Source of the DNA: Paracyclopina nana
Lineage: Eukaryota > Arthropoda > Copepoda > Cyclopoida > Cyclopettidae
DNA: 64,000 bases
Assembly: GCA_019096065.1 (NCBI GenBank)
Contig: JAGUCH010000008.1
Coordinates: forward strand, 1,679,001 to 1,743,000
Direction: 5' to 3'
Part shown: positions 20,344-31,518 of the stretch, one piece after another
Layout: every line of letters begins with the position of its first letter
Numbering within the stretch: the stretch's first letter is position 1
Program-made: the position numbers and the translations under genes
The notes under the pieces: model-generated
Databases searched by the model: none
Told to the model about the DNA's origin: nothing
Seen by the model: the letters and a program-made list of their open reading frames with translations, nothing else

Positions 20344-20517
20344 ATGCAAATACCACAACTGCTTGACCTGTTATAGTGGACAATCGCTACTGTTCAAGGC
20401 TGGGAGCAGCTATGAGATACTAAACTAGAAGCATCCTAGTTCACTCATAAACACAGGGTGACTTGGCAACTTATGTGCAGTAAATAGAAATGCAAATAAT
20501 GGCGGACTTATTTGCAT
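20344..20517. promoter_or_regulatory. Cluster of three octamer sites (candidate POU-bound element)
   Basis: ATGCAAAT at 20344-20351 and 20490-20497 and ATTTGCAT at 20510-20517; the last two are inverted with a 12-bp gap and followed by GACGTG. The octamer is the classic target of POU class II proteins, and the nub-like gene lies about 8 kb away. Regulatory role is inferred only. Confidence 0.35.
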
Positions 20518-23500
20518 GACGTGCTTTTGCATCAGGTAGCAAAGCAGGTGCTTATTATCATGCGATTAGCTGAAAACTTTTTATGACGAGATGACATATT
20601 ATGCACAGTCATTCTCTGGCTGTGTGAATTCCACTTGGGAAACAAATGCAGTTGTCGCACACTGGGTTGAAAGATTTTTTCACAATTAATTTCAATGTCA
20701 CTTGTTGAAAACTAGGCAAGGATTCCAAGGGATTGCTGAGTGGAGTGACAAAGATGGACAATTTACCAACCATCACTTTCATTCTTGCTCAACATTCAAG
20801 CTTGATGAGTATTTTTAAATGCGATAACTTTTTTTTTACTCTTGATAATTCCCACAGTGCATTTTAGCATATGACTACATATGTATACTACTTTGGTGTT
20901 TTGAGCATGACAAATCATTCCAGGCCTGGCTAACTCAGTCGTCGTTAATCAGAATTACCTTTTTTAAAGCATGACTGTGAGAATTTCCATATTACTAATC
21001 ACATCATTAAGCAGTTTTGCAACTTAATTTTTTTCACTATTAGGACACCTGTTTTCTCAGCTGATTGCTCAGTGGGGTAAGCTTCCTTTCTCAGCTGGAG
21101 ACTTGGTTACAATATCCCCTAGCTTAATTGCAATTGTCCTCATCCTGAGACGAAAAATTACATTTTTATGCCACAAAATTTGTAATCATCTTTGATAAAT
21201 GCTCGTAGAATAATTGGCCAAAAAGGCCGGTTCATTCGGCTAATTTTAATGAAAAGGTCGCATCAATTTTGCAATGCTAACATATGAAAGTGTGAGTTGT
21301 AGATGAACACCACATTAAATAAGCTTCTCTATACTTTAACATAGGGTGATTTCAATGCTATGCACTGCATCTAATGGTCATTTTTCAGAAAGTGTGTCAC
21401 ACTTAAACATGCATTGCTAACTGCAAAATGAGCACTTTGGGTACCTCAGAAGCCAAGTATAATCCACTGTGGGCCATAACAATTCTGCGGTGTGATCATA
21501 GAATGAAAGGAAGTACCGCAACAAGATTTTGCATAGTGTGGTTTCCAGAGCCTTGTTTTTGTTGTGGTCTCCAGGAGCGCGTGACTCATTTTGGTCAGTT
21601 TCTTTTTGGCGCACAAATTACCTTCAATTTTTCTACAGGTGGCAAATGATCGATTCATCACACCAGCAGCAAACCAAGAAAATCAGCAAAAACAACGCTG
21701 AATGAAATCCTGTTGACGTCAGTCACAGCGTTACCAGATACGTCATTTTGGTCTGCGTTTACAAAACAATCATGATTAATTGGACTTTTGTGCAGTTGAT
21801 GCACTCTCTGTATCTTTGCAAATCTTTGCAAGACATCAAACTAGGAAAGTAGCTCAAACAAACCAAGTTGTATGTGGCACTTTTCGAGAAAGCGCCTTAT
21901 TATTGAGCAAATGAGTATAGCAAAACTTGTTCTTCAGGGCTGTGAAGAGAATTTGAGTTACATTGATAAATTGAGGCAAATATCATTCTGCCAGCTACCA
22001 GAAACACAATGATAGCTGTCATAAATCATGGAGAATCTCAATAGAGGAGCTTCATGACTAGAAACCTACGTGTATATTCTTTGAGATGTTCACATTTTGT
22101 TAAACATCATATTAAACAAAAGTGGCAGCAATTTCCTGCGCCATTGAATCCAGTGCCATGTTTTAAAAAAAACCTTAATACGTGATCTTTCGAGTTCATT
22201 AAAGCCCTAATCATCTATGAATTATATGGCACTTTTATAGCTTCCAGCCTTGTTAACATGATGAAAAAATAATGCTACTTTCAATGGGATTCATATTCAG
22301 AGTTGTTTAGTTTTATGTCCTGGTGAGTTTTGGAAAGATCATCAAAGTATCCCAACTGCTTTTGGCATCCAGAAATCAAAATAATTTTTTTTACTCAGTC
22401 GAAAAAAATCCAATCTGGTCACAACTCAACCAGTTAAATATGAAAGTAAGCATGTGGTTTTAGGCCACACATTTGGCGATCTTCTTTTTTCTTCGGCCAA
22501 ATGCCATCATTCAAAGCTTTCAGTGCCAGATTTTCCCACAGTGAGCCAAGGGTCTCCTAGTTTATGGAGTGTTCATTGGAAATTGCTTTGATAGTGCTTA
22601 TAAATTACCCTCACCTTGCCAAAGAGTCATAAATCCAAGAAGCTAATAATGCGGGCGTCGGAAATGCTCCCGGAGGAATTACCAGCCTTCGGCCATTTTG
22701 GCGACAATTTATGCACGATTTCTAATTTTTACACTCACCTATCAACTTCACTATAGAAAGCTACACAAAGTTCATAGCAAAGATTTAATTGAAACTGCCT
22801 AGAAAAGGTAAGCTTGGATGTGAACTAGTTTTCATAATTGGATTTCAATACTGGCTGACTTGTTGGAAAATTAACTATTTTGAAACAGCGTTAATTTTTT
22901 TAAGTTGTCAGCTGGTTCCATTTTCTGAGAGTGAAGCCTAAATGTTGTATTTATAATAAAGCATAGCAGTTTTGGCGAGACATTCTGTATTGACACGTGA
23001 ACTTAGCAGTTAAACACCAAAGGATGACTTCACCATTCAATTGGCATTTTTGGACATGTTCAAAAACTAATGAGGCCTGCCATAAAAGTCGCCGCAGTGT
23101 GCGAGATTTGAATTGAAACCGCTTCAACCCATTTGTCTGCAAGTAAAATTGTAGTGAGTTGTTGTCCATTGAAATTGCTATTAAAAAAACCTCGACTGGG
23201 GGAGATTTATTGCGATCCAGAAGACAAGACTTATTTCAACCCTTTCCTGTCGTAAATCTCCAGAATTTTGTACTAGCCACTATTATAACAACATATGGAA
23301 ATATCCCATGGCTGAAGAAATATGATTGCCTGAAATTATTGGATCGCCCATTTTCCAATTTGGCCAAGGCCCCCCGCTGCCTGACGCATTAGAAAAACTT
23401 ATAGCCCAGAAAAAAATAATAATAAAATGGGGGTGAGATTTTTTCATGCTCAAATTGGGTGTGTGTGGGTTGGGGTCCAATTTTATGCCATTACAATGAT

Positions 23501-23714
23501 TACTGTATGGTACATAAGCGCAAAATCACAACTCCATTCGCTTTTTATGGCAGGAGTCATTAATTTTTGCACATGTTTGAAAATGCCAATTTTATGGTGA
23601 AATCACCAATTGGCAATAACCACACATCCATTTTACTTTTGAAAGTTTAAATAGTGCATTAAGCAATAACAATGTTTTAATGTACTTCAGTGCAAGTTAA
23701 AGGTTGATTTTAAT

Positions 23715-23746
23715 TTGACGTTCAGCTGATATCAGCTGAACGTCAA
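23715..23746. promoter_or_regulatory. Perfect 32-bp palindrome with two E-boxes and TGACGT half-sites
   Basis: The left half is TTGACGTTCAGCTGAT and the right half is its exact reverse complement with no spacer. Each half contains CAGCTG (E-box) and TGACGT (CRE/bZIP half-site). Function unknown; a dimeric binding site or a collapsed inverted repeat are both possible. Confidence 0.5.
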
Positions 23747-26700
23747 TTGTTCCATTCAAACGGGTTAATTTATGCACAAAACATTTCATGTTGTTGACCA
23801 GTTTAAAAAACTAGCTTACACACTCGATACCCTTTCCATGGCAGTTTCCATTAAATCTGGACTTTACTGCACCAGCTACACTTCTTGCTTGATTCATTTC
23901 CAAGGTCTGCAGCAAATTGCAAATCTCTTTGATTCAACCCACATACCATAAATGGTATATATAAAAAATTGGTATATACCATTTCACCGCATAAAATTGT
24001 GGACAGCAGCCACCCTGCTGTGACTAATGACCCCTATACTACAGTTCTATTTCTTTTGGGTATTCCTCTTTCTTGTGGGAAAAAATCTGATTTTTTCTTG
24101 GCCATCATTGCATACTGATAATTCACACGTTTTCTCCCCACCAGCCTTTTTGCTTTCATTAAAAGGCCCATAAATAACACAGCAAAGAGCAAAATAACCA
24201 GTTTGGCGGAAGAAATACATCTCCATTGTTTTTGTGAATTGCAATATACTGTAATACTGTCAGCAGCTATGACCTTTGGTACCAAAGAGGCCACGCCCAC
24301 TGAAGAATTTTGTGGCTGCAATCAGAATCAAATCAAATTCATGTAAATACTACTGAGTTATATACCTTAGTTGTGTGGTTTCCTATTGTCACAAATAGCA
24401 ATAATAATACTATTAAATGAGCTCAGCCTCATCTTCTACAAAATGAGGGTGATCCGTCTAAATTACTGTGTGGGCCTTCTAATTTTGGTCTACTGGCTGG
24501 CAAACTGCACAACTAGAGTTGGGTTATTTGCCATCAGAATTAACCATCAATGTATTTCTTGTAATTACATTTTAATATCAAACTAACTCAACATAACCAA
24601 AAAAGCACAGAGAAGCTTGGCTAACAATTTTGAGATTTGGTTTCGGGATTCTTTAAGGAAAATCACACTTGAATTCTAATGATGAAAGACAAGAAATATT
24701 TTTGAAATCATCAAGATTCATTTTGAAGTACTATGCCAACCCTAGGCCTGAATGGGCCAAATAATTGAGTTTCACATGTGATATGGATGAGGGCAATATT
24801 CATGCTCATTATTAGATGGTTGCAAGTTTTTCTTAACCTAGTGAGTTGAAGCCCCCTGCTGCACATCTATAATTGAAACACTCACCTACTGAATATTAAC
24901 TCACTGAAATTAATGACCAGCAGCAGCTGAGACAAATGTGGCTAATTATCAAATTAATTTACATCTGTAACCTTTGCACATAGTAGTACTACAAGAGGCC
25001 ATTATCTTTTTCTACTCCTGCAAGATTTCCATGCTTGGAGATGATGCATAAATCAAAGCAAATGCTGTAATTTGCTCAAATATAATGGAGTGCCAAGAAT
25101 AAAAAGCCAACCTGTGATTCCACTGCCTTTAGAGACACTCCATTGAAGCCAGAGATGCACACATTAAAAAGACACAAAATCATGAAAAACATACATTTTG
25201 CCAAAAAGCTGAGTAATGGAAGTGATTGTAGTGACTCACTTTCAAATGTCCCTTTTCAAGGCTTAGATCATGTCTAAAGAAATGTTTATTGATAGCCAAG
25301 AAAACATGTTTTTTAAGTGACTTATGAATGATTTTTCACTTCAGTTTCAAAAAGCATTTACCTAGAAAAGCTTCAAGGATGCAATTCCATGGAAACATGC
25401 AATTATGCCAAATATCTCAACTTGGTTAAAGTTAAACCAACTTCTTCTCACTTTTGATTGGGCATGAGTCCAAAAGGGATTCAAATTGCACATCTCTGCC
25501 TGGAATGACTCTACTTTTATAACGGCTATTATCAATTGTCTCAGAAATGGACCATCCATTCAAGTAGCCAGCCATTTTTTCCCTTGGTAGTACATTGGGA
25601 CACGACAGTCACTATACAGGCAATGATACACATTTGAAATGAGCCTCATCATGCTGTAATAAGAAGAAATGTAATAATGGCAGCATATATTCACAGGTAA
25701 TGACTCTCAAAGCTTATACACACTGGAAGAAGCTGAGAGCAGTTCGTGACCACATTTAATTTGGTGTTGTCCAACCATGGCACATTTTTTATGCAGCCAA
25801 ACTTTGGAGGAAGAATTCTCAAGGCAAAATCCAGGCTCATCACTGGGATCAAAAAGAGGGCAGCAAAAAACTGCTGCTGCTGATACAGGGAGAAGAATTC
25901 TCTTTTCTTGCGCGAAAAAAGCTTAAGTTTGCATGTTTTTGTTAGTCAATTGGGGGCATGGGTATCATTATCATGTTCCAGCCCAGCAGATTTTTAGCCC
26001 AGATATTTAACTCGAGCTATGAAGCTCAAACTCTCTATAAATAGACAGAATGGAAAGAAGAGTACCCATAGAAACCCTTTAGAAAATTGAGTTAACGTGC
26101 TGAGTTTGGATATTGATTCATTTACTATTTAATGTTTTTCCTATGTAATTTGGTTCTTTCAATCAATTGGTACAATATACTATGAATAGTGTTTTTCATG
26201 ATTTTAACTACAAACATTAGATATTTTGGAGAATGACAAAGAAATGACTTTAAATTGATTTCACAAGTGCTTACTCAGCCAATTTTCAAAAAGAGCCAAA
26301 ATCTTTGAATGAAGCCACTTTTTCAAGACACAGTTGAGAGGGCTTTTTATGTTGGGTCAAATGATGCTGCTCCTAGTGTTATTTTTTTCCAGTACATCAT
26401 TTCTAAATGGAGTATCATGTGAATTTTTTGCTCACCATATCCCTGACACAAAAATTGTAGCTAGTATGCATGCAAGGCAAAATTCTCATCTGCTGCTGCT
26501 AAAATTCGGGCAGGGGCTGCTTTTTTTCCGCTAAATAATAGCCAGTCAACATCAGAAGTATCACGTTTTTGCCAGCAAAAAAGTAGCAAAACAACAATGG
26601 ACCTTTCATACGCATGTGAAACAACAGCTTCTTCGTGTGAGATCGTGATTAGTGGTTGAAAAAAGACTCAACCTTAGCATTTTACTTGAAGACCGTGACA

Positions 26701-26817
26701 TTGTGGCCAACCATTTTGAGGCTGAAAAATTAAAAAAATAAATAAATCATCAGGACTAAATATTGGTAAAATGTCTTAAAATCAGCTGTATTCAAAAATA
26801 ACAAAAAAAAAACTGGT

Positions 26818-26889
26818 GGGCTCGTCCGGGATTTGAACCCGGGACCTCTCGCACCCTAAGCGAGAATCATACCCCTAGACCAACGAGCC
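26818..26889 (-). tRNA. tRNA-Pro (anticodon AGG)
   Basis: A 72-nt cloverleaf read on the minus strand: 7-bp acceptor GGCTCGT/ACGAGCC with discriminator C, D-arm with TGGTCTAGGGG (A box), anticodon stem CTCGC/GCGAG around loop TTAGGGT (anticodon AGG), and T-arm with GGTTCAAATCC (B box). It resembles animal cytosolic tRNA-Pro throughout. There is no intron or encoded CCA. A run of ten Ts on the minus strand (26803-26812) gives a Pol III terminator. Its sequence is identical to the copy at 41047-41118. Confidence 0.97.
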
Positions 26890-27608
26890 AATCATGTCTG
26901 GTTAAATATATTTCGTAAATATATTTTCAAATGTAAATTGTTGAGTTCTGACAGTGGAAGGAGGTTATTGAAGTCAGCTGATGAGGTTTGATGACCATTT
27001 TCTCATTTGGATGCCATTTATACAGTTATACTTTCTTTCTCCTCAAAATTCTTTTTATGGTTGATGGTTGGTAATGAGGCCATGTGTCAATGGATTTGTG
27101 ATAACTTTGGCACATTGGAAATGAATCAGGGTTTCTCACAGCTCCGCCCAAGGAAATGACTTTCATGGCAATAATTAACATCTGATTATCATTTATGGGA
27201 TCCATGCCAGAAATTACCTGAGTAATGGAGGAAAAAGAAAAGTTGTGGGCTCAATTACAATCAAACAACTGTTTTCCATGGATGCTCTTGTATTGCTACA
27301 ATTGTGGCTGCAGGGCAGACAATTCATACTATAATCATTTATTCCTTTTGGCTGATTGAGTCTTCAGAGATAAAAGAGGGGAAATCAAGAAGAGTCAGGT
27401 GGTGGCAGCATCAGAAACTTTCCCACTTTTGTAGTCTCCTACTGCTACCATTACCATCTGATGCCCCCAATTATTGTGGAGACTTTTAAAAGACAACATC
27501 AAGTGACAGGCTTGTCAAATAGCCCCAGGTCTTTTTACAGGCAAACTTGGGCTGAATGCTGATTATATGTATATGTGCTTAATTTGCTGACGACATTCAT
27601 TTTTGATG

Positions 27609-28012
27609 CAATTGTGAAAGGGTGATACCAAGTGAAGAAAATAAGAATCAAATCTTTTCAACTGACCTGCTCAAAAGTGGCATTTTTTCCACCTGATGCG
27701 TACATTTAACGACAAAGCAAACTATAACCAATGCTTGCGATGCATGTCGAACCTAAGGCTGAGACTAGAATTCAAAGATAATCATTTGGAGAAAAAATAG
27801 TGCCTTAATTTTTAATAATGTTAGGGAAACATGGTTTCCTAATGAACAAACTGATGGAAGAAATGATAAGTTAACGTTTGAAAGTTAGCGGCATTGACAT
27901 TTAGTAAAATTGTGTTAGGGTGATACCAAATGAGAAAAATAAAGATCAAATCTTTTCAAGTGGCTTGCTCAAAAATGGCATTTTTTCCACCAAGAGAGTA
28001 TTTTCAGCGACA
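27609..28012. repeat. Direct duplication, about 107-bp units 300 bp apart
   Basis: Units at 27609-27716 and 27908-28012 share GGGTGATACCAA, GATCAAATCTTTTCAA-like sequence and GGCATTTTTTCCACC. Weaker similarity continues through the spacer, so this may be a decayed tandem repeat with a 300-bp period. Confidence 0.65.
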
Positions 28013-28480
28013 GGAAGCATACAATTAGAGAATTCAGGGATAAGCTGATGAAACTTTCAATTTGGAAAGTAACAAGCTTGATATTTGTAAAAATGCCACT
28101 TGATTACAAGCAATCAAGATGGATTCTGCCCCGAAATGGGAGAAAATTCAAACAGTTTGATGGAAACTAATGTTTTTCCAAGGACTCCCTATCGTGTTTG
28201 CTTATTTGTATCTCTCTGTGTTGGTAGATTGATCGTTTTCAGCTTTGTGCATGCATCAAATTCTCAGGAGGAGAGATTGCATTTTAATCCACTTTAATGC
28301 AAAAAGAAGGAAGCCACTTTGTGTGCAGTATAGTACCATTTCAGCAGCCCATAAATCCAGGCCAAAAACCAACAACTGCTTTTTAAAGTGTGCTGCTGCT
28401 CTAGAGGAAACACAGCTTGAAACTTATTGATTTTCAAGCTTCTTTTTCTCCATATTCAAACTCACTCCATTCCCCAGTCA

Positions 28481-28911
28481 TGCGGCGTTCATCTACTAAA
28501 TCAGAAGAAACTTCAAATTATTATAGAATTGTGATTTTCTTGTTTTTGAAAAATAGCATATTTTTCCGGCTTTTTGACAAACAAAAATTTAACAAACTTT
28601 GACCTTTTGGCTAAAGTTGCTCCTATTTGGACAGCAACCGTAATTTTTGACAAAAACACCTATTACAAAAGTTGCCCCTTTTGACAAAGCAAAGGTTGCC
28701 CCTTTTGACAAAAAATGCCTTTTTTCACCATTTAATTGGACATTTAACAAAAGTAGCAGATTTTTGAACAAAATTGGCCCTTTTTGGAGAATATTGGCCC
28801 TTTTTGAAAAAATTGGCCCATCTCGAAAAAATCTGCCCTTTATGCCAAAATTCAACAATGAATGGCTATATTTCGACAACTTAGACAAAATGTAGATGAA
28901 CTTCTCATGGC
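28481..28911. mobile_element. GTAGATGAAC-family element enclosing a minisatellite
   Basis: GCGGCGTTCATCTACT (28482-28496, minus orientation) and GTAGATGAACTTCTCATGG (28892-28910, plus) flank a stretch of irregular repeats, about 28575-28855, built on TTTTGACAAAAATTGCCCC. These repeats produce open frames on both strands (82 and 122 codons) with no family resemblance. Regarded as non-coding. Confidence 0.45.
28575..28855. repeat. Irregular minisatellite, about 20-30-bp units
   Basis: Repeated variants of TTGCCCCTTTTGACAAA and TTGGCCCTTTTTGAAAAA. A looser, similar array (TTTGGCAAAAAGTG variants) occurs at about 37660-37800. Confidence 0.6.
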
Positions 28912-29605
28912 TTCTATGTAAAATCTGAGCATAAATCATCACGGTTTTTCCCTTCAAACCAACGCTGGAAGCCCCAATGCAAATCCCAGAACAGGTTTTC
29001 CTTTTAAAGCCAGTAGTAGTAAGTTAGCAGGACAAAATCTATTCATGGCTACTGGAATTATTCAACAAAAGGGGTTGAAAAATTGCCCTTGCCCAAGAGT
29101 TTTGTCACTCCAAGCCAAGTTTGGAATACAAATCAGAACCATAAAAACTGTTTCTTCCTTCTTGGTGAAGCCAATGTGATAATGATTAATAATTTTGGGC
29201 AAATTGATGAATGCTATGATTTTGCTTGGAGCTACCAGAAAAGCACATTAGTCATGATTCCTCACATAATTATCATGGTTTAATTACTGATCAACTCCAA
29301 CTGTGGATTGACCCACAAAATGTAGGGCCTTCTGGTTGTAATTATGCAGAAATCTCTGGCCCAAAATTACACACACACATGTGTTTGACCCCCCATTGGT
29401 TGCATTGAGACATAAATCTTATTTGCAGATATGTGGTCACAACAACCCCAACCATTTTGTCGCACAACGGGTGGTCATAGACACGATATTTTATGCTCAT
29501 GTGATGCCTTTTCTCCTCATTAAAGCAAATTGCAGAGCAAAATTGGAATATGGGGCCAAAGAACAAAGCTTAATAAACTCTATGAGTTGTTAATTATATA
29601 AGAGA

Positions 29606-29689
29606 GTCAGGATGGCCGAGTGGTCTAAGGCGCTGCGTTCAGGTCGCAGTCCTCTTCTGAGGGCGTGGGTTCGAATCCCACTTCTGACA
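29606..29689 (+). tRNA. tRNA-Leu (anticodon CAG)
   Basis: An 84-nt type II tRNA with a long variable arm: acceptor GTCAGGA/TTCTGAC with discriminator A, A box TGGCCGAGTGG, anticodon stem CTGCG/CGCAG around loop TTCAGGT (anticodon CAG), variable arm (CCTCTTCTGAGGG) and T-arm GGGTTCGAATCCC. It has no intron. An 8-T run at 29695-29702 is the likely Pol III terminator. It is identical to 31435-31518 in the opposite orientation. Confidence 0.97.
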
Positions 29690-31354
29690 ATTACTTTTTT
29701 TTCTTTTTCAATTCCCCTACAATCAATGTAGTTCTCTTTTTTGTAGCCTTAAGTGATTATTTTAAAGGTTGTATGTAGCTTTAAATTCAAGTTTTCAGAA
29801 GTCCAGAGTTCGATTCCAACTAATGACCGGTTTTTTTCGGCTTATATTCCCCTGTTAAATCGAGCTCAGTGGGTGTCTTGAAGGCATTTTGGGTCTTTTT
29901 CTTGGGCAAAAGTCCACTTTGGTGCACTGGAGGGCTTTGCATAGACAAATGAGCCATATCAAGAGGATAAGGCTCCTGCTGCGTGCCAGCGCCCCACCAG
30001 AGATGAATATGAGAAGAATGATTTGGCGCGTTGAAATCCCAGGCCAATAATATTCACCCCAGAATATTGAAATCTTGGAGATGAGAATCACAGCGGGGCG
30101 CCTTTTTACCAAAAGCACCTTTTGGCTGAATGCCTAACAAATTGCGATTTGATCCTGCCAACGAAAACAATGCCACATAAAATATGCATTTTTCAATATC
30201 AATAATTCAATTCTGAGGCTGCATAGCATTTGTCATTTAATTCTCCGTATTATTGGTTTTTTGTGCTTGTAAAACTCAATTGTGTTCGTTTGAGAGTATT
30301 GCAAATTTTTTTACAATTTTAATGAAATGTCTCTTGATTGAAATGAATTTGGTTGCCTGCCAAAAAAAATCCCTTTTTTTTGCTGAATATTGCTTAATAA
30401 AAATGTATTGCTATAGTAGCCACATGACACTGACAAATCTTGAGAGACTAGAAATGGCAAAAATATGGCAGTATGTGCAGTTAACGATGAGAAATCTCAT
30501 AATAATTCATGTGTCCCCAATTCGCGACACATCTTGAGGCTATTGGCAAAACTGACAGCTTTGCACAATTGCCATCTTTATGTACGTGAGTGAATAGTAT
30601 GTGAAAATGAAAGATTTTGCAGCAGACATATTTATTGTGAGCTGGACTATTTTGCACAAAAACTGATGACTTGTTGAGTTTTTCGAAACGTTCCTCCAAT
30701 TAGCGTCTAAGTGCCAAAAAACATGTGCTTTTTTGCCAAGCAACCATATTCATCCGGATGCTTGGCCATTTCACTGAAATTGGAAAAAATGTGCTGCCAT
30801 CACAAATGAGCACAATTGACATTTATACATGTAAAAGTTCGCTCATTGACGAATAACGATTATAAATATTCAATAAATCCATCTGCTCAGCTGTGCTTTT
30901 ACTTTCATGATTGCCGCCCAAATTATTGTGGTAATTGAGCATTTTGTCAAAGGAAGAGGAAGCATTTTACATGTATAATGGTATCAACATGAGTGTGAAG
31001 CATGCATAAGATGGATTAGAAACCATTGTGGGCAAAACCCACAAAAGCCACAGAAAAGAAGATGGATGAATTGGGAAATTCCCTCAATGAAATGGTAGTG
31101 GGCGTTATGATTTTTTTTATTACTGAGTCAAATTTTTGAAAAAAATCCAATATTTGACCAGGCAGCCCCACAAGGAAGGTTTTTAATGCAAACTAACTTC
31201 ACAGTGAGGGGTTTTTGGTCAATATTATGCAATGCTTCCCTGTGGGAGGGCTGGACACACAATATGGATAAATCTAATCCCAATGCATTCTTTTGGCTTA
31301 TTGGATTTTCTACTTACTAGCTTTTAATTGAATTTCAAAAAATTCCTCTCAAAA

Positions 31355-31405
31355 CTATGGGACTTGAACCCGTACCCCAAGCTAATGAGACCATCTACAT
31401 CAAAA
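31355..31405 (-). pseudogene. Possible decayed tRNA 3' half
   Basis: On the minus strand this reads a T-arm-like GGGTTCAAGTCCC preceded by GCTTGGGGTAC, as in the 3' half of a tRNA. No proper anticodon stem or acceptor pairs, and the 5' half is missing. It sits about 30 bp outside the tRNA-Leu gene's terminator side. It could be a decayed tRNA or the head of a tRNA-derived SINE. Confidence 0.35.
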
Positions 31406-31434
31406 AGTTATTGAAGAGCAGAAAAAAATTTTTT

Positions 31435-31518
31435 TGTCAGAAGTGGGATTCGAACCCACGCCCTCAGAAGAGGACTGCGACCTGAACGCAGCGCCTTAGA
31501 CCACTCGGCCATCCTGAC
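31435..31518 (-). tRNA. tRNA-Leu (anticodon CAG), second identical copy
   Basis: The exact reverse complement of 29606-29689 across all 84 positions, with the same anticodon and variable arm. Minus-strand T run at 31422-31428 serves as terminator. It converges on the other copy 1.75 kb away. Only a few bases of flank are alike (AGAGTCAGG), so the transcribed unit is conserved while the flanks have diverged. Confidence 0.97.

Larger units (their letters stand above)
12746..26817. other. Gene-poor flank downstream of nub-like gene
   Basis: No credible coding exon. Holds the 13717-15626 element, the 16545-16748 repeat, a (CA)n run, the 20126-20212 mini element, a lone family motif at 21300-21308, and the 32-bp palindrome at 23715-23746. 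Octamers occur at 13450-13457 and 20344-20517. The remainder is unremarkable AT-rich DNA. Confidence 0.6.

Noticed and set aside
26990-27015. CTGATGAG as a hammerhead ribozyme core
   Set aside because: No matching GAAA segment or flanking helices could be found.
28589-28957. 122-codon minus-strand frame
   Set aside because: Generated by the periodic minisatellite; repetitive protein with no family resemblance.
29797-29822. GTTCGATTCC as a further tRNA T-arm
   Set aside because: The flanking bases do not form a T-stem and no other tRNA arms are present.
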